Source of the DNA: Sphaerolaimus hirsutus | Lineage: Eukaryota > Nematoda > Chromadorea > Monhysterida > Sphaerolaimidae | Length of the DNA: 64,000 nt | Direction: 5' to 3' | Assembly: GCA_964036195.1 (NCBI GenBank) | Contig: OZ038455.1 | Span: 17,501,855 to 17,565,854, forward strand | In this document: piece after piece, positions 42,501 through 52,835 of the stretch | How the letters are laid out: each line of letters begins with the position of its first letter | Numbering within the stretch: position 1 is the first letter of the stretch | The notes under the pieces: generated by a model | Seen by the model: only the letters and a program-made list of their open reading frames with translations | What the model was told of the DNA's origin: nothing | Database searches by the model: none | Translations under genes and position numbers: made by a program

Positions 42501-45200
42501 TTTCCGGCTCAATTTCCAGTTTTTCCGCCTTTTTTCCGTTTTCCGCCTCAATTTTCTGTTTTTCCGCCTCATTTTACTTTTTTTGGCTCAACTTTCTGTT
42601 TTTTGTTCCATCCAAACTGGGAAAAAATTCATGTAGATTGTCAATTATGTAAATTTTTTCTGTTCCCAGCAAATTTTCAGCAAATTTTTTCCAATTCCAG
42701 CAAAATTTTAGCAAATTTTATCCATTTTCTGGCAAAATTTCAGCAAATTTTTTCCATTTCCATGCAAATTTCATTTTTCCGTTTCCGTTTTTCTGGCCCC
42801 TTTTTCCGTTTTCCGGCCACTGAAAAAAATTTTCCGTTTCCGTTTCCGTTTTCCGCCAAGTGCAAATTTTTTTCCGTTTTCCGTTCCGTTTTCCGGCTGC
42901 TAAAATTTTTTTTCCGTTTCTGTTTCCGTTTTCCGTAAAAAAAATTTTTTGACACCCTACGCCCCCCCCCCTCCCCGTTCGCCGGGCTCCGTATACAATC
43001 GCCCCCCGCTCTAAAATCCTGGCTACGTCCCTGTACCGTAGCCAATCCCAGACAACTAAACAACATTTAAAAAAGTTTTTAAAAACCCACCTGGACTCTA
43101 AAAAAGGCCGCGGGGGACACATCGGAATACCTGCCAATGCAACGGTACTCGTTCAGCCGGCCGTCGCTTTGAGCGAATGGCCTTCGCCACATTCGAAAGT
43201 CGTCCCCATCGAGAACTAGGTGCCACTCACCGCCCAGAGAGTTCCCGCTTGAGTTTTGAGCTTCCTGGGTGCCTGGATTGTTGAAGGTGTTGTTTTTGGG
43301 GGGCGGAGTTTATGTAGCTTTACTCACTTAGAGGATTGAACACCTTTAGTGGTTTTAGGTTTTATGGGGGTTGTTGGCAACATTGTTGGTGTTAGGTTTA
43401 GTTGTTGGTTGAAACAACATTGTTGGTTGGCAACATTGTTGGTTGGCAACATTGTTTGTTGGCAACATTGTTTGTTGGCAACATTGTTGGTTGGCAACAT
43501 TGTTGGTTTAGGCAACATTTTAATGTTGTGTTTAGGTGATAGTCTGAAACAATAACTTAACCGAGGTTAACCTACCTACTGATGGATAGAAAATTACCCC
43601 AGATTGGGTAGAAATTTAGAGTTTTTACCCCAATTTTTGCTCTAAATCGGCAATTTTCTTATACCTTTTTACACATTTTCATTTTCAAAATCACTAGTTC
43701 ATGTTGCTAGATCTAATAGAAGACTAGAAAACAGTATTGCCTATTTTCAGCTACTATTTTTGTATCTATACATTTACCTATTTTTCACCCTTTAAGCGAT
43801 TTGTCATCCCTTTCTTCGTTCTTAACATTGGAAAAGCCTTTATATCGAACCCCCCGCATACCCCCCCAAAATGCATCCCTCAAGAGGAGCGATTTGCTAT
43901 CTATCCAACCCCGGAAAGGGGCCTTGTGCCGGACACCCTGCACTAACCATCACCATTTTCCACGTGCACCGACTCCTCTGGCAGTCTGCCAGGATCAAAT
44001 CTGTAATACTGGCCGTGCAAATCGAATTGCGGCGGCTGCCCCTTGTCATCTTTACTATTGAAGTTGCCAGGGTGTGCCAAAGCGGGCAGGGTGTTCCAGA
44101 CTTCTTGGGACAGTGAGCAGGCGCTGCGGGTGCATGAATTATTGAATACAAGGAAAAACAATTGAGGAAACGTTGGGAACAACAACTATAATATTTTTTA
44201 CAATAACATTTGTAGACGGAAAATATTTGATATCATCAAACATTGGAATCAAGGGACGGCCTGGTGCTTTCCACATACCAAATACTGACACCAGAAAACT
44301 GTGAAAATACGGCCTGTCGACAACAAAAATGTAGAAAATTTTTGGAAAATGGTGAAATGTGCGGGACCAATTCTAGATGTCGTTTCGGTGTTTTTCAACT
44401 TTCAGAATTTTGCTCTCTTCAATTGTATTCCGCTTCCATCAAAAGGTTCGAATGCAGAACAAAATTTGCCAGCAGGCAAGATATCAGTAGGCAATTATAA
44501 ATATACTAACTCATCGATATCCTCATCAGGGACACCGTTTTCAACGAACGAAAACGCCACCGCAGCTAAGATGGCACCGAATTTAGACCGGTTCCGGTTG
44601 ACGCAACCATTTTTACCCGGCGACAATTGGGCACACAGACGGCGAACCAAAGAAAGCCCACTGCGCTCGTTGTAGAGGCGTTGATACAAAGATGCACCCT
44701 GAAAAGCGAAGTTGGCATTGAGCCAAACCAATTTGTGAAAAAAACATGTGGCATATTCCGTCGGCCGTGCTGCGCAAACGCGGAAAAACTAGCCTAGGTA
44801 GTAGTATCGTAGGTAGGGGTGATACAAGGTGATTACAACGCTCAATCAGTCAAGAACACGAAAATTCACGAGACTTGGCACCTGTCCAAAAAGATGAAAA
44901 CTCCCAGAACCAGAGGAATAACAACGACACGCCTACTCCGATCCCTCTCCAAAACGAAACAAAAACCCCGTCAACAACCTTAAACACTACAAAACCAGCA
45001 CCTCAACCGCTCCGCGTCAAAATCCCCAGAAAATGATCAATTCAAATGTGCCGAACCTGCAACAACCTCCTGGCCCTGACGGCCGCATGTGAGTGGCATT
45101 GTCTCAGAGAGAAGCTAACTAAACGCCTGATCAGTAAGGTTGGGTCGCCCAGAGCCGCCCAGCGGAGAAACCAATTGCGCGCCGGCAACGACGCGAGCAT
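39588..45200 (-). CDS. STARD7: STARD7-like START-domain phosphatidylcholine-transfer protein
   Basis: Eight coding exons on the minus strand, all with GT/AG sites and continuous phase: 45057-45200, 44511-44698, 43954-44123, 43091-43272, 41572-41682, 40647-40844, 39797-39881, 39588-39670; 386 residues, close to vertebrate STARD7. The first exon encodes an Arg-rich, acid-free leader (MLASLPARNWFLRWAALG) that fits mitochondrial targeting. Exon 2 has ASLYQRLYNERSG, a conserved pre-START block. The START domain runs through WHLVLDGDDFRMWRRP, DNEYRKTWDKLVIALD, EVIRWVTKFP, PREYIFVRR, STMVIKPH and DFVLTYVDDPQAPLP. The family carries phosphatidylcholine to mitochondria. Several introns contain transposons (40957-41403, 42058-43033) and a minisatellite. 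Assignment is by family knowledge of STARD7; no search was run. Confidence 0.95.
39930..40200. repeat. GCTATCTATCC / GAACCCCCGCGAA repeat in intron
   Basis: G run, CAGCTATCTATCCGAAGC and ATATATCGAACCCCCGCGAA in the same order as in other family members. It lies in the last-but-one large intron of the STARD7-like gene. Confidence 0.5.
40238..40478. repeat. Palindromic cluster with TTGACACTTTTTCAAGTGAT arms
   Basis: The arm GACACTTTTTCAAGTGATTT and AGATATAAGTGAAGTGAAAA face their complements across GCGCAATGACATTAGTGAAC; a second, inverted unit follows at 40379-40478. A related fragment is at 51565-51611. It can form strong hairpins in intronic RNA. Confidence 0.6.
40957..41403. mobile_element. 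hAT-like CAGGGACGTATCCAGG-tip element in STARD7 intron
   Basis: Tips CAGGGACGTATCCAGGATTT and CTGGATACGTCCTTG, perfect 8-bp duplications ACCGTACC at 40949-40956 and 41404-41411. G/C runs follow the tips, and a few GGCGC units lie at 41085-41140. Non-coding. Confidence 0.92.
42058..43033. mobile_element. CAAGGACGTAGCCAGG-tip element in STARD7 intron, with a nested element
   Basis: Tips CAAGGACGTAGCCAGG and CTGGCTACGTCCCTG; flanks TACCCTAG and TACCGTAG match at seven of eight positions. Related to 40957-41403 but with AGCC for ATCC. A TAGGGTGTCAAA-type element (42305-42959) fills most of it. Confidence 0.85.
42305..42959. mobile_element. hAT-like element with TTTTCCG satellite, nested
   Basis: Tips TAGGGTGTCAAATTTC and TTTTTTGACACCCTA with perfect 8-bp duplications CGCCCCCC at 42297-42304 and 42960-42967. 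TTTCCGTTTTCCG-type units fill both flanks in inverted orientation. Same family as 38316-38864. Confidence 0.9.
43366..43512. repeat. Minisatellite of GGCAACATTGTTGGTT in a STARD7 intron
   Basis: About six to seven units of a 16-17-base word, nearly exact in 43430-43505. Each unit contains the partial palindrome CAACATTGTTG. Confidence 0.85.
43560..43940. repeat. TATCGAACCCCCCGC / GCTATCTATCC repeat in intron
   Basis: Same order of words as the copies at 24000-24365 and 61795-61985 (AAAATCACTAGTTCATG, ATATCGAACCCCC, GATTTGCTATCTATCCAACC). No ends or target duplication recognised. Confidence 0.55.
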
Positions 45201-45368
45201 CCTTCCTGCGTTTTTCACAGCGGCGGTTTTCTTTTATTCGGAGGTACCCCTTATGTGCAGTTGGCAGCCGGCCAAATATTTCGAAATCGCTTTAAATGAT
45301 AATAATTATGCTATAGATATTATACCTACAATAAATAGGTAAATATATTACGATGTACAAATATAGAC

Positions 45369-45434
45369 TAGTGATGTAAAAGCGCCATGGCGCTGGCGCC
45401 TGGCGCTAATTTCCTGGCGCTTTTTACATCACTA
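45369..45434. mobile_element. 66-bp minimal hAT-like element
   Basis: Tips TAGTGATGTAAAAGCGCC and GGCGCTTTTTACATCACTA make up over half of the element; perfect 8-bp duplications ATATAGAC at 45361-45368 and 45435-45442. Only a few GGCGCC words lie between. It sits about 170 bp upstream of the STARD7-like start codon. Confidence 0.93.
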
Positions 45435-45662
45435 ATATAGACGAGAACAGCGATTATGAAGGTGAAAGTTGGCATAATGGAGCAAATTTTAGCCATTTTG
45501 AGCAAATTATGAGCTTTCACTCGTTCGTATAATACTCAACCGGTTAATTGGTCGTGAATCAACTTCACATAAATATCAATATGACCCATCCCTTTTATTT
45601 TTATATTTCGAACAGCTTTTCATTTTTTTATTATTAAAAATAACATTCTTATAATTTACCTA

Positions 45663-45900
45663 CCGTATTTCCTCGATATACCCCCCCCCCACCCTCAAAA
45701 TGGACACTATGAGTTTATAAACTCCCCTCGAAATACCCCCCCCCAAATATAGTGAATAGAGAACGTAAATGAGAAAAGCTGCGGTTTGTGATCCAGGTAA
45801 CGCAGAACACACGTTAAAAACAATGACCGTGTTATGTGAGAACAGGGTTTATACCGTCTACGTACTTAGGTATATAAGTCGATAGCGTCACATATTTATT
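45663..45900. mobile_element. Left part of a CCGTATTTCCTCGA-tip element
   Basis: TA followed by CCGTATTTCCTCGATATACCC, C runs and the GAACACACGTTAAAAACAATG core. The right end is missing or replaced. Confidence 0.65.
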
Positions 45901-46024
45901 ACATTTCAACAAAAATCACAATCAAGAGACAATCTGTTCATAAGGAAACGCCTAGTGCCCAATATCACTAGGCACTGGCTTTAATCAGCCTCCACACCAC
46001 CAGTAGACAGTGGCACGCAAAGTA

Positions 46025-46786
46025 CCATATTTCTCCATGTAAACAACCCCCCCCCCAAGCACAATGCCCGGGGCGTTACACAGCTTTAGGTATAGCGCCC
46101 CCGGGGCACTATGCTTAGATTCAAAAAATTCCGTGCCGTGCATTTGATTAACAGCATGCTGGGAACAAAAAGTATGTAAATACCGTATATCCTCAAAAAA
46201 GTCCCCCTCTCGAATAACCTCCCCCTCTCGATTAAGTCCCCCCTCTCGTGAGTATGAAGAAAAAACAACTTCCCCCCTCAAATAACACCCCCCACTTTGA
46301 TGGGTAGAAACATTTCATAACATTTCACATTTACAAAATTTTTTTTAATCTATTTAATATGTAGATATTTATATGCAATATGTGTGTTGCAGCTAGAGTT
46401 CACTAACATTGTTTTCACTGCTTGAATTGTGAATGTTGTATTCCTACAAATCATTTATGTTTCCTAATTTACCCCATTTGTGCAGTAAATTTATCATACA
46501 TTTTACTGGAAATACTGACGAAAAAATACCCCCCCCCCCTCAAATAACTCCCCCTCTCGAATTACCCCCCTCAAAAACTTCTGAATAACAAATAACTCCC
46601 CGGGGAACTTATTCGAGGATATAAGGCACGTATATATGTATATATCTTTACATCATTTATACAACAAAAAATTCCATGGATAACGCGCTCCACCCAATGA
46701 TTTAATGCAAGTAAATCAAGTGATTTTATGCAAGTGATTTTATACAAGTTTAAAAAAAGTTGGGCGGTTTCCACGGAGAAATACGG
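46025..46786. mobile_element. CCRTATTTCTCCRTGTAAAC-tip element with nested insertion
   Basis: Left CCATATTTCTCCATGTAAAC and right GGTTTCCACGGAGAAATACGG, TA on both sides (46023-46024, 46787-46788). The GCCCGGGGCGTTACACAGC interior identifies the 8593-9003 subfamily. A further element (46183-46626) is inside. Confidence 0.75.
46183..46626. mobile_element. CCGTATATCCTC-tip element nested in 46025-46786
   Basis: Left CCGTATATCCTCAAAAAAG after TA, right TTATTCGAGGATATAAGG. Subterminal CCTCTCGAATAACC units separated by C runs. Confidence 0.65.
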
Positions 46787-47139
46787 TACAGTCAGAGCCA
46801 ATGGTGCCAATCACTTTAAATGGGAAATTTTGTCACACCGAAACTTCAAAGGCAGAAAAATCTCTTTTTTCATGAAGTGATCACATTCCTTTTTCAAAAA
46901 CCATGCCAGCTCATCACAAACTTGTTTGGCAAGAGTCTGATTAACATTCTGACTTTCCGTGTTTCTGTGTAAAACAAAAACACAGTAACCCTATGAGTTT
47001 CTGTGTTTAATTTCCGGGTTTTTTTTCATCGTTGAACACATCAACACAACGCTGTATTTATAGAACAAATTGCCCCCAACAACACCTGACAACAAGAAAA
47101 ATGTCATCTAGTGTGTGATTATGTAATCTACCGCTAATC

Positions 47140-47460
47140 CGCGAATAAGACCCCCCCTCGAATAACTCCCCCCTGTCTGCGAGGTGAGGAAAAAATAACT
47201 CCCCCCTCGAATAACTCCCCCCTCTTGAATAACGCCCTCTGGATGAAAACGATACAATACAGAAATACAAAAGAATATTAGCCTGAGCAGCGACAGCAGG
47301 TACATTTCCGTGTATGCAGTGTATACACACCTTTTTATTCTTGTTGGACAATTAAATACCTGAATTACATGAGTTTACAGACTGCACCCATACAATGAAT
47401 TAAGGCCAAGTTTTACGAGGAAAAAATAACTACCCCCGCGAATAACTCCCCCCTTGAATA
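47140..47460. repeat. CCTCGAATAACTCCCC repeat block
   Basis: A decayed CCGTATT-type element: CCGCGAATAAGACCCC at about 47139, repeated CCTCGAATAACTCCCC, and a further set at 47425-47458. No tips intact. Confidence 0.45.
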
Positions 47461-47660
47461 CCGTATTTCCCCGTATTACCCCCCTCAAAATGGGCACTAT
47501 GAATTAATAAACCCCCTCCCCTCGAAATAGCCCCCAAATCAGTGTAATGGGTACATAGATGACAAATGCTCTGGGAAACGCAGAACACATGTTAAAAACA
47601 ATGATTGTGTTACGTTAGAACATGGTTTATATCATCTACTTATATAAGGCTATAGACTCC

Positions 47661-48336
47661 TGTATAGTCGGCAGACATGATATTATACAGGTTTGGTCCA
47701 CTTATGTTTCCCTTCACTGAGCGTCAATGAAATTCAACATCTTACTGAACAGTGAAGTGCGATACATCTTAAATACAGTAGATAAACGGTGCACAGTGGG
47801 TCGTGAATATGTCAATATGTATAGTCGACAGACATATCATTCTACAAAATTGGAAAGTTATATTTTGTTCTTGTAGAGCGAACGAGAAAGGAATTTAGTT
47901 AAAAAAAAATATAAAGATAGTAAGAAGGAAAATAAAAATGTGCTGTTCTTTACGCACTCGTTTACTCCAATTTTTGTGCCGATAGGTGCTGCAAATTTTT
48001 GATTATACGTTTACCTACGTTTAATCTAATTCATATTAAGAAAAGTTACACGCTATCGATTCATTTTGACGAAAACTTGTTCCGTTCAAAATTTTGAATT
48101 CAGAAAACGTTCCCGCTTTGTATTTATTCAGATCCAGACGACGCTTGGATGGCATCATGCCAAAAAACTCAACTACACTTTGACGGGGGTTTGAATTGTG
48201 CGGGCACAATTGAATAGTTTCATTCCGTATATGCGTAAGCACGAGTCACCAAAACAGAGTTCTACGGGTTGGATACAGCGTGCATGATATGACATCATGC
48301 GACTCATTGTATAGTATCATGTCTGCCAACTATACA
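47661..48336. mobile_element. TGTATAGTYGGCAGACATGAT-tip element, nested
   Basis: Ends TGTATAGTCGGCAGACATGA and its partner TCATGTCTGCCAACTATACA, with internal copies of TATAGTCGACAGACATATCA near 47817. It interrupts the host element core, whose sequence resumes at TGGTGGTTTTTGTGG. A minus-strand open frame (48036-48242) lies inside and is not recognised. Target duplication not resolved. Confidence 0.6.
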
Positions 48337-48490
48337 TGGTGGTTTTTGTGGCATTTTTCTACGTCTGCGTATGTTATTAGTACTGGGTCCGGGTAAAATT
48401 TCTGGCAAAATAATAACCCCCCCCCCGAATTACCCCCCCTCGAAATACCCCCCTCAAAATTCCCACTCTGAAAAAATAAACCCCCTGGGG

Positions 48491-49116
48491 CCAGATTTAA
48501 TATTCCCTACAGATTTGTAGGGTAGGGCGTACGCCCGATAGATTTTTTTAAAGTTTAGCCGCATCGACGCACATGCACCGAGAGCAAGGCAGTTCGTAAA
48601 ATATACAAAACCATCCCTTAAGGTTGCCGATATTGCAATATATCGTATATCACTTCGATTTTGGCCCGGAAATCACGATTTCGTCATTTCTTGGCGGTCT
48701 GCCAATTCGTTATCTATTTTATTTTGTCGGGCGGGTTACTCGCATAGGTCGCGCTTTTGTGTAGTCAGGTGGTCACGTTTTTAGTGTTCACTGTCTGCAA
48801 CCGAAACCATGAGGGCAGCGACAAGAAAGAAGTGAATGCACGAGCGTACAAACGCGCGACTTATGCGAGTAACCCGCCCGACAAAATAAAATAAAAAATG
48901 AATTGGCAGACGGCCAAGAAACGACGAAATCGTGATTTCCGGGCCAAAATCGAAGCGATATACGTTATATTGTAATATCAGCGACCTTAAGGGATAGTTT
49001 CGTGTATTTTACGAACCGCCTTGCTCTCGGTGCATGTGCGTCAATGCGTCTGAACTTTAAAAAATCTATCGGGCGTACGCCCTACCCTACAAATCTGTAG
49101 GGAGTATTAAATCTGG
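48491..49116. mobile_element. Mutator-like long-inverted-repeat element, nested
   Basis: Ends CCAGATTTAATATTCCC and GGGAGTATTAAATCTGG, arms about 250 bp, flanked by the 9-bp CCCCTGGGG on both sides (48482-48490, 49117-49125). Nine-bp duplications plus long arms fit Mutator-like elements. Homologous to 31712-32336. No transposase. Confidence 0.8.
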
Positions 49117-49512
49117 CCCCTGGGGCTATTTCGAGGAAATACGGTAACTCCCCCTCCAAAACGTCTGAGGAAAAAATAACTCTCCTGAAGTCTTATTCTA
49201 GGATTTAGGGTATCTATCTAATCGCAATTCATGGTTGATCGAAGCATCACACACTAAATATTTAATTTTCAGCCCAAAAAAACGGTTGAAAAATCTCAAT
49301 ATTTGTCAACAAAAAAGCCTGTGAACAGTCTTACTATGCTGTTAATGTTCAAATGCACCAGGAACTATAAAATTTTCAAAAATGGTAGTCAGAAAAAATA
49401 ACAACATGGTGTAAAAACAAACAACCAGTAGCTGGACTGCATGATAAATATCATCAGCCTTAAACACACAGAATTACACTCTTTATATTGTTCATGTGTT
49501 GCATGAATTGGC

Positions 49513-50323
49513 GCACCGCACACTCAAAATTTTCAAGTGCAGTTCGAACGTTTTTGAGTTCTGCCAAGGTGGAACTCCAAGTGCAGTTCGAACAATTTTT
49601 TAGAGGATTTTTAGGGCATTTTTTGGACATTCGAACGGAGTCCGGACGAATTCGTACACTTTTCGTCGATTTGCGTGTCATAACATTTCCACGCAGCAAG
49701 TTTCAAAATGATTGGGACACTTTCAATTCCGCCCTTGACTTTCAATTCCACCCATTAGAGAAGGTTGTTGTGAGAAACACATCTCACTTATCTTGCCAAA
49801 TATATTTGTGACAACAATTTTATAGGTAGATCTAGGCTTTGTCTTCAAAAATGAATAGAGAAATTTTTTAGAAATATCCACTTGTTTTAAAGATATTGAA
49901 GTTCACCGTGTGGCATATTTGTGTAAACTTAAACTGAATTCCACCCTCTAGAAAGTGTCCCAATGTTTTCTTGCCTAGATGGCGCACCGCACACTCAAAA
50001 GAGTGCGGACATTGTTCCAACGCTTTGCGCTTTCCGAATTAATTCGGCCCGTGCACAATTCAAGGCAATTCCGCCATGCATAAAAAGAGTGCGGACATTG
50101 TGCAAACGCTTTGCGCTTTCCGCCCTTTCCGAATTAATTCTGCCCCTGCACAATTCGAGGCAATTCCGCCATCATCAAAGTGTTTGAACGTTTCATGTGC
50201 GGAATTGAAATCAAGGGCGGTTCAGACGTTTTTGAATTCCACCCCCGATTTTAATTCCGCCCTTTTGAATTCCGCCCTTGAAAAAGTGTTTGAACTGCAA
50301 CTGAAAATTTGAGTGTGCGGTGC
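49513..50323. mobile_element. GCACCGCACACTC-tip element
   Basis: Inverted ends GCACCGCACACTC (49513-49525) and GAGTGTGCGGTGC (50311-50323), followed inward by AAAATTTTCA / TGCAGTTCGAAC words on both sides. A third copy of the tip is at about 49982-49995. The right half repeats GAATTAATTC and CAATTCCGCC words. Flanking octamers do not match. Confidence 0.6.
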
Positions 50324-50399
50324 AACATAGCCCCAAATCAAAAGAGTTGTCATATTCTACTGAAACGTTACAATATGTTGATCAGTATGTTATATAATG

Positions 50400-50627
50400 G
50401 CCCTACACACACTAGTTTTCACCGTGACATGTGTGAAAACTGAAATGGCGACATGGCGACATTCAGCCTACTCTTATTGTATACTATATGTGTTTTAGTT
50501 TACAAATTTTCAATTTGTAACTTTTATGGAATTAAATTCAAATTTAATTTTTATTAAATCATTCAACCGGGTTCATTTATTCGCATTTCACACGAAGTCA
50601 CGGTGAAAACTAGTGTGTGAAGGCACA
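50400..50627. mobile_element. ACACACTAGTTTTCACCG-tip small element
   Basis: Left GGCCCTACACACACTAG and right CTAGTGTGTGAAGGC, each followed inward by TTTTCACCGTGAC or its complement, about 30 bp of inverted repeat. Related outer words occur at 57154-57314 and 51552. A GGCC-type start hints at PIF/Harbinger. Confidence 0.6.
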
Positions 50628-50699
50628 ATAATGCTAAATATGTTATAGTAGATGATGCCAACTCAGCATTCCCAATACTTGTGCACCACAACAGTACAC

Positions 50700-51261
50700 G
50701 CTAACTAAATCCTCGAATCCTCGTTTTCGAGTCCACGAAGGGGGACTTATTCAAGGGGAGGAGTTATTTTTTCGGTCTGCCGACAAAGCTGGCGACAAGG
50801 AAGTGCCATTTTTGCAAGGAAATCCTTACCGCTTAAATGATGTGGACCCTAAGTAGGTAAATATTTACGAAACAGCCTCTTAAGTTCTTTCAACATAAAA
50901 AATTGTTAGGAACTGTTCTAAACCATACTGTTAACGGCCGCGCTCACTTCTGATTTTGTGTAAAAAATACTAAAAATTACAATAGCATTATCAATTTGAG
51001 CCAATAATCGACGATAACTGGAATTGAAAAACGGTTTATTACGAGCTTCAATCGCATGTTTTTGGTGTGATAATTCATGCGTGACACACGCGGCCTTCAA
51101 ATGAATCTATTTCACCAGAGTAAACATGACATTTGAGAATAAAGTCAGCCTACTGATGCGAATTGAGAGTGCCATTTGAAAAAGTGTACCTTGACAAAAA
51201 TATTTTACGCAGAAATCACCAGCTGAAAGATCATTACCACCGAAATACGGCAACCGCAAAA
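50700..51261. other. Spacer, no feature beyond repeat fragments
   Basis: A short CCTCGAATCCTCG and GGGGACTTATTCAAGG remnant of the CCGTATT type at 50705-50775; the rest shows nothing recognisable. Confidence 0.35.
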
Positions 51262-51480
51262 ATGCCACAAATGAGCATTCTATCAATATCCCTAATCAAC
51301 ATACTTCTAATCAGCACACTCAACATACCCGACATCAGCGCCATGCATTGCGTGCCGATGAATGTTGGATATGGTTACCCAAGAGGCTTCGAAGGTTGTC
51401 ATTTGTGCCCCAACTACTGTGGATACAAAATGGGCGACTGTGAGAAAATGGGATGGAAATTGAGACGGATTTGCAGGTGA
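51262..51480 (+). CDS. Small secreted cysteine-rich peptide ORF
   Basis: ATG at 51262 (AAAATGCC) opens 72 residues. The N-terminus is a good signal peptide (MPQMSILSISLINILLISTL) with a probable cut after ISA. The mature part of about 45 residues has six Cys spaced X15, X2, X3, X6, X10, so three disulfides are likely, and is Gly/Tyr/Lys-rich. Just before the stop is CAG|GTGAGC, an excellent splice donor, so the protein could continue in another exon or this may be the complete product. I do not recognise the family; the pattern includes C-X3-C but lacks the C-X-C of CS-alpha-beta peptides. Host defence or signalling roles are only possibilities. Confidence 0.5.
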   Translation: MPQMSILSISLINILLISTLNIPDISAMHCVPMNVGYGYPRGFEGCHLCPNYCGYKMGDCEKMGWKLRRICR

Positions 51481-51884
51481 GCGATATGGCAACGTTCAGC
51501 GTGACACGTATTGTTAAGGGCACTGCCGGAGCCAACACAGCAGCCCCTCATTGGCCCCACACACACTAGTTGACATTTTTTTGCGCAACTTTTTTTCACT
51601 TCACTCATATCCAGGGTTGGCAAAATCTCAGGAAAAAATAAAAATAAAATGGAAAATTGAAGAATAAAATAAAATAAAATGGAAAATTAATAAAATAAAA
51701 ATACAATTTTACTAAAATTTGAATTTTTGTAAAATTTTAGTAAAATTGTACACAAATTCAAATTTTTGTAAAATTTTACAAAAACTCGAGTGTATGTAAA
51801 TCTCTTAAAACGTTTTCTATCCTTTCTATCTAAAGTTTCGTGCTTCCAATTTGCAGAACTAGTGCCTTGTTGTTGCTATTATTG

Positions 51885-52050
51885 TTGTGATTGAAAAATA
51901 TTTTTGCTCAAAATTGCAAACTTTCAGATCTTTTTATATATTTTCACCTCAAAAAGCACTAATTCATGTTATTTTTCCAATTTTCTTCATTCCATACCTT
52001 GAAAAAGCCAATATATTGAACCCCCGCAAGCCCCCCCCCAAAAAAAATAA
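51885..52050. repeat. TATATTGAACCCCCGC repeat fragment
   Basis: CAAAAAGCACTAATTCATG, CCTTGAAAAAGCCAATATAT and GAACCCCCGC as in 61795-61985. Confidence 0.45.
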
Positions 52051-52064
52051 CAATTCTTTAGATA

Positions 52065-52474
52065 CCGTATATCCTTGAAAAAGACCCCCCCCCTTGAATA
52101 ATACCCCCCCCGTGAATAACACCCCCCTGTTGGCCAGGTGAGGAAAAAATAACGCCCCCCCTTGAATAACTCCCCCCTCTTGAATAAGTCCCCCCTCTGG
52201 GTAAAACGACAATGTGTATTTGAATGATTCAGACGCCGATGAACACGAATTTTAGGATGGATATGTTGTTTTTGTTCTTGTTGAACTGGTCATTTTCTGC
52301 ATTAGATGTGTTGACGGAATGCATACAAACAATGAATAACATGAAAGTTTTCCTGGAAGTTCTGAGGAAAAAATAACTCCCCCCCTTGAATAGTACCCCC
52401 CCTTGAATAACTCCCCCCTCCAAAACCTCTGACGAAATAATAACGCCCCTGGGGTCTTATTCAAGGATATACGG
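52065..52474. mobile_element. CCGTATATCCTTGAA-tip element
   Basis: TA flanks (52063-52064, 52475-52476), tips CCGTATATCCTTGAA and TTCAAGGATATACGG, CCTTGAATAACTCCCCCC units inside. The same element in inverse orientation is 60301-60689. Confidence 0.88.
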
Positions 52475-52835
52475 TATCTTTACTTCCATAAATAGGAGCA
52501 ATTAGCTATGCATATATCCAGCCCCTGCGAGGTTAAAATTCAAGATACCAATGTCGCCACCCCATGTCACAAGTCAACATTCAAATTTTTTTATTCATCT
52601 GCATGCTTCTAGCTTGCACATAGTTTTATGGCCTTGGATGCAAGATTTCGATTTTTTGTAAAAATTTTGTAAAATATTTGTAAAATCGTTTCATTTTATT
52701 TTATTAATGGCATTTCAGAAAAAAATAAAATAAAACAATTGGGTGAATTTTTCAAAAAATTTTGTTGTGATTTTATCTATTTATATTGTTTTATCGGTGG
52801 AAAAATTTGTAGCGCTAATTTTATCGGTGATCTCA

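Larger units (their letters stand above)
47461..49144. mobile_element. CCGTATTTCC-tip element enlarged by two nested elements
   Basis: TA flanks (47459-47460, 49145-49146), tips CCGTATTTCCCCGTATTAC and TTTCGAGGAAATACGG. Its own core (GAACACATGTTAAAAACAATG, ACGTCTGCGTATG) is interrupted at 47661-48336 and 48491-49116. Confidence 0.75.

Noticed and set aside
43366..43512. CRISPR-like repeats
   Set aside because: Contiguous minisatellite without spacers, in an intron of an animal gene.
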